Notes under the pieces: generated by a model
Told to the model about the DNA's origin: nothing
Database searches by the model: none
Seen by the model: only the letters and a program-made list of their open reading frames with translations
Assembly: GCA_946402735.1 (NCBI GenBank)
Contig: CAMIXH010000002.1
Coordinates: 155,080-219,079 of the forward strand
Direction of reading: 5' to 3'
DNA: 64,000 nucleotides
DNA from: an uncultured Mycoplasmatota bacterium
GTDB taxonomy: Bacteria; Bacillota_I; Bacilli_A; RF39; UBA660
Part shown: positions 40,508-49,407 of the stretch, in pieces
How positions within the stretch are numbered: position 1 is the first letter of the stretch
Layout of the letters: each line of letters opens with the position of its first letter
Translations under genes and position numbers: made by a program

Positions 40508-41218
40508 TTATTGATTGTATTGTGATAGATCTATGTATGCAATACCAGTTATTTCACTAGTACCATCTAATTTAGCATAAAGTGTCATTAAGTAGATACC
40601 TGTTGTTGCATTTGGAACAGTTGCTTGTCCATAACATACAATTGCATAATTTGTTCCAGCTACTATTTGTTTTCCAACTACTAATAATGGTTTAAATTCC
40701 ATACCAGCTAGTGTACTAGTAGCACTTTCAAATAAAGATTGTACTTTTTCATCTTCTAACTTATATGAATTATTACTACTCTCTGTATACCATCCACCTG
40801 ATAATTGTTCAGAAATACCATCCATATTCTTATTAACATAGTCTACATAATTAAAGTCAGTTACTTTACTTACTTTAGATACACCTTCTAAATCAGTATA
40901 AACAATAACTACTTTATATTTACTATCTGTTTTAGCTAAGAACATGTAGTTTGTTCCAGCTACTACTTGTTTGCCAAGTAAAGAAACTGCTTCTAAGTTT
41001 TCTTTGCCATAGTCTTTAACAGCGTTATTGAAGTTATATAAATCTTCTTCATTAATATCATTAACCTTACTTGATAATACTGTTTCCCATCCTCCTGTTA
41101 ATACTTCTTCCTTCTTATTACAACCTACCATAACAAAACACATTATTAGTACTAATACTATTAATAATCCTTTCTTCATATTATTTCCTCCATTTCTTAT
41201 ATTTATTATATCATCCAT
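40508..41218 (-). CDS. Lipoprotein with two tandem cystatin-like domains
   Basis: Lipobox VMVGCN; GGW...LLGKQVVAGTNYMFLAKT and GGW...VVGKQIVAGTNYAIVCYG. Confidence 0.75.
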   Translation of the reverse strand: MDDIINIRNGGNNMKKGLLIVLVLIMCFVMVGCNKKEEVLTGGWETVLSSKVNDINEEDLYNFNNAVKDYGKENLEAVSLLGKQVVAGTNYMFLAKTDSKYKVVIVYTDLEGVSKVSKVTDFNYVDYVNKNMDGISEQLSGGWYTESSNNSYKLEDEKVQSLFESATSTLAGMEFKPLLVVGKQIVAGTNYAIVCYGQATVPNATTGIYLMTLYAKLDGTSEITGIAYIDLSQYNQ

Positions 41219-41225
41219 TCCCTCT

Positions 41226-42746
41226 TTAATTATAATTATATTTTTGTCCTAATATCTTTTTATCATAAAATGATGAATTCTTTTCTAATTCTGTTACTAA
41301 ATATTGTAGTCCATATTCTTCTGCTAATGTTTTCTCTGATGAAAATAAATTAACACCAAGTCCTAAACGATTGCCTTCTATTTTACCACCTAATGCACTT
41401 ACTATAGTTGGATATGTATCTAAAGCAGTTATAATTCTATTTTCATTATTTTGTTTTTTGATATAAGGATTAATAATACAATTATAAATATATCTTTTAC
41501 CTTCTTTATTCATTCTATGGAAGAAGTCTCCATCCATAGATAAATGATCTCCTATAATAAGTATTGTTGTATTTTTATAAAACTTTTGTTGTTTTACCCA
41601 ATTAACAAAATCTACAATTAATTTAGAATCAGTAGCATATACATTTTCATATTGATTAGAGTATTTACTTTCTGAATAATCTCCAATATATCCATCATAA
41701 TAATGTGTATCTATTGTTATTAGTTCTAAATTAAATGGTTTATCATTTGAAGATAATTCATTTAATCTTTGTTTTGCTATATCAAATAGATACCTATCAT
41801 TAAATCCCCATCCACTTCTATTATTTTGTTTTAATTCAAAACCATATTTACTTAGTGTTTTTTCATCAATAATATTATAATCTCCATGTTTAGTAAAATA
41901 TTCTTCTATTCCCCCAAATGATACTCTAGCAGCAGATATTAATTCATTATAATATCCATTGTCTTTAAGTAAATCACCTAGTGTATAAGACCCATTTAAA
42001 AAGTTCTTAGGATGGTAATCATTTTTACCTATTCTAACTTTAAATGGAATACCTGAAGAGTTAGCAAAAATAGATGCTGTAGTCCAAGAAGCACCTTCTA
42101 TTTCATTCATACCTTCAGCATAATTCTTATTATAGAAAGAAACTGAATCCTCTTCACTTAATAAATTATATAACTCAGGTATTACTTCATAATCCCATAA
42201 ACCACCTTGTTCTTTTGTAAAGAAAGATGTTTCTAAAGACTCAGTATATATAACTATTAAATTCCTTTTTTCTTCAAAATTAATATTAGTATTCTTAGGA
42301 TCAACATAATTATCTTCTATAAATGTAGAAGAAGAATAATAATACTTAACATATTCAAAAAAATGTACACTTTTCAAAAGACAAAATATTGATAATACTA
42401 ATAATAAACTTGTTACTAATTTTTTATATTTTATAAAAAAATTAAAAATATATTTCTTTTTATTATTAACCTTTATATATTGATGAGAAAAATGATAAAA
42501 GAATACATATATCAATATAAAGAATATTAATACAAGTGGTAATAATTTAAAAATAATATTAATTACTACTTTAGAACTTGAATTACTAAAACCATCTGAT
42601 ATATAAAATAATACTCCTTCAAATGTTTTTATTATTATATATTCTCTATCAAAATAAAAAGATAATGCAAATAAAATTGAAATAATTATTAACAATATAA
42701 TATGAATTGTTTTATTTTCTTTCTTTTTCATTATCATTATCTCCAA
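41226..42746 (-). CDS. LTA synthase/sulfatase-family membrane phosphotransferase
   Basis: N-terminal TM helices; NLIVIYTESLETSFF, LITIDTHYYDGYIGD, IIGDHLSM. Confidence 0.85.
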   Translation of the reverse strand: MEIMIMKKKENKTIHIILLIIISILFALSFYFDREYIIIKTFEGVLFYISDGFSNSSSKVVINIIFKLLPLVLIFFILIYVFFYHFSHQYIKVNNKKKYIFNFFIKYKKLVTSLLLVLSIFCLLKSVHFFEYVKYYYSSSTFIEDNYVDPKNTNINFEEKRNLIVIYTESLETSFFTKEQGGLWDYEVIPELYNLLSEEDSVSFYNKNYAEGMNEIEGASWTTASIFANSSGIPFKVRIGKNDYHPKNFLNGSYTLGDLLKDNGYYNELISAARVSFGGIEEYFTKHGDYNIIDEKTLSKYGFELKQNNRSGWGFNDRYLFDIAKQRLNELSSNDKPFNLELITIDTHYYDGYIGDYSESKYSNQYENVYATDSKLIVDFVNWVKQQKFYKNTTILIIGDHLSMDGDFFHRMNKEGKRYIYNCIINPYIKKQNNENRIITALDTYPTIVSALGGKIEGNRLGLGVNLFSSEKTLAEEYGLQYLVTELEKNSSFYDKKILGQKYNYN

Positions 42747-42837
42747 TAGTATTTTAATTAATAATTAATTCAAAGTCAAATTATCATTGTAATAAATTAA
42801 TATCTAATTTATAATAAATAACTATGGAGGGTTTTGA

Positions 42838-43821
42838 GTGAAAGATAAGATTAATAATAGTAAGAAATTAATAATATCTCATGTTGCTGATGTTGATGGA
42901 ATATCTGCATTAATATTGGCTCAATTACATTTTGGAGATATTGATTATTGTTTAGTAGAATTTTCTGAATTAGAAGATTTCTTAAAAACAATAGTGGAAA
43001 ATGGAACATATAAAAACTATGATGAAATATATGTAACAGATGTATCTTTTAGAACTGGTTCATTAGAATTAATTGATTCTAACGAAGAATTAAAGAAAAG
43101 AATTAGACATTTTGATCATCATATGTCAGAGACAGGGGCTGCTGAAAAATATTCTTTTGTAAATGAAGTTAAAGAAATAGATGGTAAGAAAATGTGTGGA
43201 ACTACTCTATTCTATAATCATATAGAAGATGATTTTAAATATAAAAGTGAATATCTAGATAAGTATTTACAAGCTGTATGTGATTATGATACTGGAGGTC
43301 CTCTTTGTGGTAATCAATATGGAGTAGATTTAACTACTCTAGTTAGTATTATTGGTATAGATGCATTTATTAAAAAGTTTAGTGCTGGTATTAAATATGG
43401 AAAAGATCCAATGACTGAAGAAGATTATGCACTAATAAATATGCAACGTCAAAAAGAACAAGAATATATTGAAGAGTGTGATAAAAACCTTATCAGAATA
43501 GAACTTAATGGTCATAATGTTGGAGTTGTTGTATCTGAATTATATAGAAGTTCTGTTGGAACCGCATTATCAAGTAAATACAAAGATGAATTAGATTATA
43601 TACTAATACCTAATTTTATGAGAATGCAATATTCATTTAGAACAGTTAGAAAAGATATTAATGTTGGGCAAATTGCTAAATCACTTTGTATAGAAGGTGG
43701 AGGTAATCCAGGAGCTGGTGGTATGCCAATTAATACTGATACAGCATTTATACTTGACTTAATAAGAGATGGAATCATAAAAAAAGAAAAAGAATTGTTA
43801 TTACAACAAAAGCAATCATAA
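42838..43821 (+). CDS. DHH-family phosphoesterase
   Basis: HVADVDGISALI, RHFDHHMSE, GGGNPGAGGM; GTG start. Confidence 0.88.
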   Translation: MKDKINNSKKLIISHVADVDGISALILAQLHFGDIDYCLVEFSELEDFLKTIVENGTYKNYDEIYVTDVSFRTGSLELIDSNEELKKRIRHFDHHMSETGAAEKYSFVNEVKEIDGKKMCGTTLFYNHIEDDFKYKSEYLDKYLQAVCDYDTGGPLCGNQYGVDLTTLVSIIGIDAFIKKFSAGIKYGKDPMTEEDYALINMQRQKEQEYIEECDKNLIRIELNGHNVGVVVSELYRSSVGTALSSKYKDELDYILIPNFMRMQYSFRTVRKDINVGQIAKSLCIEGGGNPGAGGMPINTDTAFILDLIRDGIIKKEKELLLQQKQS

Positions 43822-43835
43822 AATGATTGCTTTTT

Positions 43836-44666
43836 TTATTGTCTTTTACTTTGTATATATTTCCTTTGTAATTTTAATACTTCTGGAATAGTAACTTCAT
43901 CTCTACTAATTCTATCAGTAAAGAATTCTTCATCTGCTAAAGAATTAGATAATATAATTGAAGATCCTTCTTCATTAAATAATTCTTCATCATATACCCT
44001 ATTATCATTTAAATTATACATTCTAGAATCTCTTGGTAATAAAACTACCACTTTATAAAAACCATAATTTTTTTCTTCTTCTGTACCTTCTTTTAATCTT
44101 GAACATCCACCATAAGGAAATATTCCTTTAGAATTTAACATTAATTGTTGAGCAATATTCTCATCTTCTGTAAGTTTACCTGTATATAAATCAAGACGTC
44201 CAAGATAAAAATTATCTAAAAAATAACGATTTGATTTATTATATAAAGATTTATCTTCACTTTTAAATAATACTTTAAATATTTGTTTTGCACCAATAAA
44301 TGATATCTTATCATCTACTCTAGAAGATATACTAGGTATACAACTACTAAGTGGTACTAAATGACTACAATAATTCATTCCAAATGAACTATATGTTTCT
44401 CCATTATGTAAGCATGTATAAGTATTATCATCATTTCTATAGAATATAGTAAATAATGTTTCATACATTAATCTATCTTCCCAATTAGTTACTTTTTCTA
44501 AACACAAATCAGCAATATTAATTGCTCCTCTAGCCATAGTATCAAATTTTAAATCCTTTTGTTTTTCATCACGATATGAAAAACTATTTGGAAACAATAA
44601 ATTGCCAAATCTAATACCAATATTTAGCTTTCCAACATAAAATCTATCAATAGGATATTTCTTCAT
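43836..44666 (-). CDS. Uncharacterised protein
   Basis: 276-aa ORF, last gene of a SAM-riboswitch-preceded cluster. Confidence 0.65.
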   Translation of the reverse strand: MKKYPIDRFYVGKLNIGIRFGNLLFPNSFSYRDEKQKDLKFDTMARGAINIADLCLEKVTNWEDRLMYETLFTIFYRNDDNTYTCLHNGETYSSFGMNYCSHLVPLSSCIPSISSRVDDKISFIGAKQIFKVLFKSEDKSLYNKSNRYFLDNFYLGRLDLYTGKLTEDENIAQQLMLNSKGIFPYGGCSRLKEGTEEEKNYGFYKVVVLLPRDSRMYNLNDNRVYDEELFNEEGSSIILSNSLADEEFFTDRISRDEVTIPEVLKLQRKYIQSKRQ

Positions 44667-44713
44667 AAATTCGCCTCAAAAATATATTATAATCCAATTA
44701 TAAAAATAAACAA

Positions 44714-44953
44714 CTATTTTCTGCTTCTTGGATGCATAGTTCTCTTTAATGATGGTACTTCTTCTACTCTAGATAATTCTTGAAAATCTTCTGGATTACC
44801 AACTCTTCTTAAATAATCTTTTCCACCATCAACAGCTACACTTCCGCATTTACAAAACTTAAAATCATGTCTATGAGTAGATTCTATCTCATCTCCACAT
44901 TTTAAACATCTTATTTTATTAACAATTATTTGATTCATAAATAATCTCCTCAC
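44714..44953 (-). CDS. Small zinc-ribbon-like protein
   Basis: CLKCGDEIESTHRHDFKFCKCGS. Confidence 0.65.
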   Translation of the reverse strand: MRRLFMNQIIVNKIRCLKCGDEIESTHRHDFKFCKCGSVAVDGGKDYLRRVGNPEDFQELSRVEEVPSLKRTMHPRSRK

Positions 44954-44978
44954 AAAAGAATTATAATAAAATTACATA

Positions 44979-45230
44979 TTATTGTCTATTCATAAAGTCA
45001 GCTATTGAAATAATTTTATGAGCTTGTGCCAAACAAGCAAGACATGTAATACTATTACATGTCCAAAAAGAATTATCTTTAAAATCTACTACAAAAGGAA
45101 AATCACTTTCAATAAATAATTCTTTTGTAAATGGATAATGTATTTTAAGATTATAATTATTAACTATATAATTATAAAACTCTTCTCTTTTCCCTTTATT
45201 ATTCTCTTGTACTATATATTGTTTTTTCAT
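44979..45230 (-). CDS. Uncharacterised small Cys-containing protein
   Basis: 83 aa, CNSITCLAC motif. Confidence 0.6.
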   Translation of the reverse strand: MKKQYIVQENNKGKREEFYNYIVNNYNLKIHYPFTKELFIESDFPFVVDFKDNSFWTCNSITCLACLAQAHKIISIADFMNRQ

Positions 45231-45243
45231 AATATCCTCCTTA

Positions 45244-45474
45244 TTAATATAAATATTCTAGATTAGAAACTATTCTAGATAACATACAATTAATATTAAA
45301 AACATTTTTAATAGCTAAATATTTATAACTGTATAAATCTCCTTTATATGACTTTCTAATTAATATTTCATTGTCTTTAAGATAATCTATTCTCTCTTTA
45401 ATAGATAAATCTTTTAAGCAATTATTCAAGAATAGTTTATATACTCTATTCTTATATTCTTTGTAACTAATCAT
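45244..45474 (-). CDS. Uncharacterised small protein
   Basis: 76 aa with agggagg RBS, first ORF after riboswitch. Confidence 0.6.
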   Translation of the reverse strand: MISYKEYKNRVYKLFLNNCLKDLSIKERIDYLKDNEILIRKSYKGDLYSYKYLAIKNVFNINCMLSRIVSNLEYLY

Positions 45475-45511
45475 ATATCCTCCCTTCTAATCTTATAAAG
45501 AGGAAATAAAA

Positions 45512-45627
45512 AACTTAGAGATAACTCTAAGTTTGTTTTTAAGTTATCTTATCGATCTAGCTTTACCACCTAACTTAATAGGTTGGTGAGATTTCATAGG
45601 GCTAGTCCCTCCATCTCTCTTTATAAG
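45512..45627 (-). promoter_or_regulatory. SAM-I (S-box) riboswitch with intrinsic terminator
   Basis: Aptamer 45548-45627: CTTATAAAGAGAGATGGAGGGACTAGCCCTATGAAATCTCACCAACC...AGGTGGTAAAGCTAGATCGATAAG; terminator AACTTAGAGttatCTCTAAGTT at 45512-45533. Confidence 0.9.
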
Positions 45628-45647
45628 ATTAATACTATTATAACATA

Positions 45648-46487
45648 TTAATTATATGATGATTCTTTTATTTGATTTTTAGCTGTAGTTGATGGTGATG
45701 GAGTATTATGCTTTATATATAAAAGATAATATCCATCATAATCCTTTTTACAATCACTTCCTGTTATCATAAATCTAGAATCAGCTTTATCCATTCTTTC
45801 TATTTGTCCATCAAAACTATCTATTATTAATAAATCTTCTTGTCTTAATTGACTACCACTAGCAACATTACGTCTAAACCCTACTACTGTTACAAAATGT
45901 CTACTAGTACCTTTTTCATCACCATTTACTTGTAATACTACAGGTCTACCATTTGTTATTTCAGAATAGATTATTTCCATCATAGTATTCATATCACTAT
46001 CTATAAATTGACAGAAAGTACCACCACAATTAGAGTGTTCTACATTACTATCACCATAGTTTCTTCTATTTGAAAATAAACCAAATGCATATATATAAGA
46101 TAAACTTTGACATTTACTTTTATATTTTTTCTTAGCTTCTTGATATAATCTAGCATCTTTAATATAGCTTACATATTCATATAAATCTGCTTTTGTTTTA
46201 CAAACTATATAATTTGTACCCTCTACACTAATAGTTCTATATACATTTCCAGCACCACCAAAAGTATAACTACCTTTTTCACCTTTTACAGTTCTTATTC
46301 TATCTTTGTCTGAAACAAAATGATCAAAATTAATAGTTTCTACTTTAACATTATTACTACCTAATATAGGTGCATATGTTATAGGTTTACTAGTTTGATA
46401 ATAAAAAGGTTTATTTGGAATATCAGACCCACCTCTTAAGGTAACATTACCTAAGCTAACCATTCTTGCTCCATTAACGTTTTCCAT
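45648..46487 (-). CDS. C39-like putative cysteine peptidase with shared N-terminal module
   Basis: KCQSLSYIYAFGLF; NGRPVVLQVNG...SRHFVTVVGFR...LLIIDSFDG. Confidence 0.6.
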   Translation of the reverse strand: MENVNGARMVSLGNVTLRGGSDIPNKPFYYQTSKPITYAPILGSNNVKVETINFDHFVSDKDRIRTVKGEKGSYTFGGAGNVYRTISVEGTNYIVCKTKADLYEYVSYIKDARLYQEAKKKYKSKCQSLSYIYAFGLFSNRRNYGDSNVEHSNCGGTFCQFIDSDMNTMMEIIYSEITNGRPVVLQVNGDEKGTSRHFVTVVGFRRNVASGSQLRQEDLLIIDSFDGQIERMDKADSRFMITGSDCKKDYDGYYLLYIKHNTPSPSTTAKNQIKESSYN

Positions 46488-46491
46488 AATA

Positions 46492-47787
46492 TTACCTTTT
46501 ATTAACCCTTGTTACAGTAAGAGTAGTTCCATCGCTCTCAGCTAATATATATCCATCACTACCTGTTGCATATCCAGTTGCTTTAGTATGAGAAATTCCA
46601 CTTTGTGCTTGACTACCAATAGATGAATTTGGAACTATTATATATTTTGGAGTTAATACATCTAGGAATTTATTAGATACACTTTCTTGTCCATGATGAG
46701 GCCATTTAAATATATCTACATCTAATGTACTAGCATCATAACTTTGTAATATTTCATTACTTCTTACATGATCTCCTGAGAAATAGAATTTATGATTACC
46801 AAACTTTAATATCATATTTAATGAATTATTATTTTCTGGATAACTTCCTCCAGTAGTAAATCCATTAGGTGCTACTATATCCCAAGATAGTCCTCCAATA
46901 TTAGTGTTATATCCTCTTCCTAGTATTGTCATAGGAATATTCTTTTCTTTAACTAAAGCCATTAATTTTGTAGGATCAGATGATCTTTTAACACAAGTCT
47001 TTTTACTTAAACATTGACCTGGATCTTCTGCATAATATACTCCACCTATATCAAATTGATTAATAAATTCAATATGAGCTTTAATATGGTTATCATGCAT
47101 ATGAGAACCAATTAATCCATCTATTCTAGTTATACCTAAACTCTTTATAAATGGTATTACTTTCTTAGCTTGTGATTCATAACCACCATCTATCCATAAT
47201 ACTGTATTATTGCCTATTATTAAATGTCCATCATATCTACCAATACCAAAATAATATATTTTAAGTACTCCAGTATCTTGTACTGGACCTGTTGGTGTTC
47301 CTGGACCAACTGGTTTCTTTTGAGCATCTATTTCTTTTTTAACTTCTTCTAATCTTTTTTGATAATCACTCTTTTGATCAGCATCTTTTATATTATTAAT
47401 ATATATAATAGCATTATTATAATCACTTAATAACTTACTCTTTTCTGCTCTTTCTACTAATGCTTCTGCCTGATTAGTATATGCTTTTTGTATATCTTCA
47501 CTTGTTATATCAGCTAAACATTTCTCATATTCTCTATCATTATCTGCTATTATAGCAATCATTCTAACAAATACTGGTATAAAGAATATTAAGACTGCAG
47601 CTACTACTTTAGCTACCATTGGTTTAGTAATTTTATTAAGTTCTGAATTAGTTACAGCGCGCACTAAATCAATCATAGCACTTACCATTAATAATATTGG
47701 TACTATGATTCTAATGATTTTAATTACTATGTTTACTATTCTCATTACCCTTAATACTTCAGGCATATCACATACACTTAATATCAT
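46492..47787 (-). CDS. VirB2/TrbC-like N-terminal membrane hairpin fused to ComEC-type metallo-beta-lactamase domain
   Basis: MIL.VCDMPEVLRVMRIVNIV..IIRIIVPILL; SHMHDNH, FYFSGDH, WPHHGQES. Confidence 0.8.
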   Translation of the reverse strand: MILSVCDMPEVLRVMRIVNIVIKIIRIIVPILLMVSAMIDLVRAVTNSELNKITKPMVAKVVAAVLIFFIPVFVRMIAIIADNDREYEKCLADITSEDIQKAYTNQAEALVERAEKSKLLSDYNNAIIYINNIKDADQKSDYQKRLEEVKKEIDAQKKPVGPGTPTGPVQDTGVLKIYYFGIGRYDGHLIIGNNTVLWIDGGYESQAKKVIPFIKSLGITRIDGLIGSHMHDNHIKAHIEFINQFDIGGVYYAEDPGQCLSKKTCVKRSSDPTKLMALVKEKNIPMTILGRGYNTNIGGLSWDIVAPNGFTTGGSYPENNNSLNMILKFGNHKFYFSGDHVRSNEILQSYDASTLDVDIFKWPHHGQESVSNKFLDVLTPKYIIVPNSSIGSQAQSGISHTKATGYATGSDGYILAESDGTTLTVTRVNKR

Positions 47788-47839
47788 CTTATAACCTCTA
47801 TTATAATAATAACATTTATATAATCAAAATAAAAGAGTA

Positions 47840-48757
47840 TTACTTTAATGTTAATACTCTATTATGTTCTACAAATAAACATTCATCATGAGCAATATTA
47901 TTCATATATGCCCTCATATCTTCTCTTGATACTACATCATATACAGTAATACATCTTTGATCTAATTTATTAATTGTTTCTAATATATGAGGTATATCTA
48001 ACTTATCATATACAAGTAATACCCTACTACCACTTATTAGCTTGTCTGAATCAATATCAAATTCATCATCTATAAATAGTATTCTATATGGAATACTCTT
48101 AAAATCTAAGTATTCTTCTAATGCTTTATATGAATAAGTATTTCTATAAAACTTTCTTGATACTTTACTTGTTATTACTTCTCTATGAGTAGATCTTACA
48201 AACTCACCTAAGAAACTCTTACATGTTGAATCAAGTGAATAAATACTTTTAAAGAAATAGTATGGGTTTTTAATAAAAGGAGCTTTTACATAATAGTCAT
48301 CTGTATCTATTATCTTAACTTCTCCATTAACTAACATTACATTTTTAAGTCTTTGATCAAATAAATATATTCCGGACTCTGTTAGTTCTTTAGCATTTCT
48401 TAATAATTCTCTTAATAATCTAATTCTCTCTTCTAAAGGTAAATCTTTTAAATTTGCAAATAATTCTCCTTCATAATAAGGCATTACCATACCAGCAAAT
48501 TTATTATCTACATATAATATATCTTCTGTTAAATCAGTATATTTTATACTACTATTTAATCTAATTAATCTATTTAATTTATGAATTGTTAGAAAAGGAA
48601 AATCTAATAATGGATTATCTACTGGTTCTTTAAAGTCATTTTTAACTTTTTCATGATATACTTTATAAACTTTATCATCTTTTCTATATATTGTTCCAAA
48701 ACAACCATAGTCAACTCTCTCTAATGCTTCAAGTTCACTTTTTGATATATTTACCAT
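47840..48757 (-). CDS. Protein-kinase-like fold protein
   Basis: GIYLFDQRLKNVMLVNGEVKIIDTDDYYV. Confidence 0.6.
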   Translation of the reverse strand: MVNISKSELEALERVDYGCFGTIYRKDDKVYKVYHEKVKNDFKEPVDNPLLDFPFLTIHKLNRLIRLNSSIKYTDLTEDILYVDNKFAGMVMPYYEGELFANLKDLPLEERIRLLRELLRNAKELTESGIYLFDQRLKNVMLVNGEVKIIDTDDYYVKAPFIKNPYYFFKSIYSLDSTCKSFLGEFVRSTHREVITSKVSRKFYRNTYSYKALEEYLDFKSIPYRILFIDDEFDIDSDKLISGSRVLLVYDKLDIPHILETINKLDQRCITVYDVVSREDMRAYMNNIAHDECLFVEHNRVLTLK

Positions 48758-48864
48758 TATTATTCCCCCTTTCCTTTGGCCTCGTATTATATCACATTAT
48801 TGATAATATTTAAACTATTGAATTAAAAAAAGAATAAGAGTATCATTTTATTTAGGGGGAATGT

Positions 48865-49056
48865 ATGAAACGTAGTACTAGGAAGAAAACAATAAGTATC
48901 CTTTTAGCTGCAGCATTAGCATTAACTGCAACTATAAAAACAGGTGAAGAACAAAAAATACCTGCGATTATGCCAGAAGAAATATCTTTAGATATCCTAG
49001 AAGAACAAAAAGATAAGTTTGGTAGAAGAAGAAAATTGCCAAGAAAAAACATGTGA
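48865..49056 (+). CDS. Small secreted basic peptide precursor
   Basis: AGGGGGAA RBS; signal-like MKRSTRKKTISILLAAALALTATIKTG; C-term KFGRRRKLPRKNM; terminator overlaps stop. Confidence 0.5.
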   Translation: MKRSTRKKTISILLAAALALTATIKTGEEQKIPAIMPEEISLDILEEQKDKFGRRRKLPRKNM

Positions 49057-49069
49057 TATTCACATGTTT

Positions 49070-49252
49070 TTATTTGTCATCATCATAATAATAATCGTCT
49101 TCTTCTAGTTCTTCTTCTTCAAAATTATATGGTTCATACTCATCATCTTTCATAGCGTCTTTTTCCCATGAATTCATATCATTATCCTTTTTATCATTAT
49201 TTGATTCAAAAGCTTTTAATAATCCTAAAAACAATGATTCTTTTTTTGCCAT
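49070..49252 (-). CDS. Small acidic-tail protein
   Basis: 60 aa ending DDEYEPYNFEEEELEEDDYYYDDDK. Confidence 0.5.
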   Translation of the reverse strand: MAKKESLFLGLLKAFESNNDKKDNDMNSWEKDAMKDDEYEPYNFEEEELEEDDYYYDDDK

Positions 49253-49271
49253 ATTATCACCTTTTTTCTAT

Positions 49272-49360
49272 AAAAAATGAGGCCCGAAGGCCTCTCAGGG
49301 GGTTTTGGTTGAATACTCCCATATTGATTCGTAGAAGTATTCATGACATATTTCTATGTC
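49272..49360 (-). ncRNA. Candidate ~90-nt structured sRNA with C-rich loop
   Basis: Promoter TTGACT(49396-49391)-18 nt-TATAAT(49372-49367); GACATA-GAAA-TATGTC hairpin; GAATACT..AGTATTC hairpin; single-stranded CCCCCUGA; GAGGCC-UUCG-GGCCUC terminator. Confidence 0.65.
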
Positions 49361-49407
49361 AATTTAATTATATATTATTTTGACTTTGTAAGTCAATAAT
49401 ATATTCA

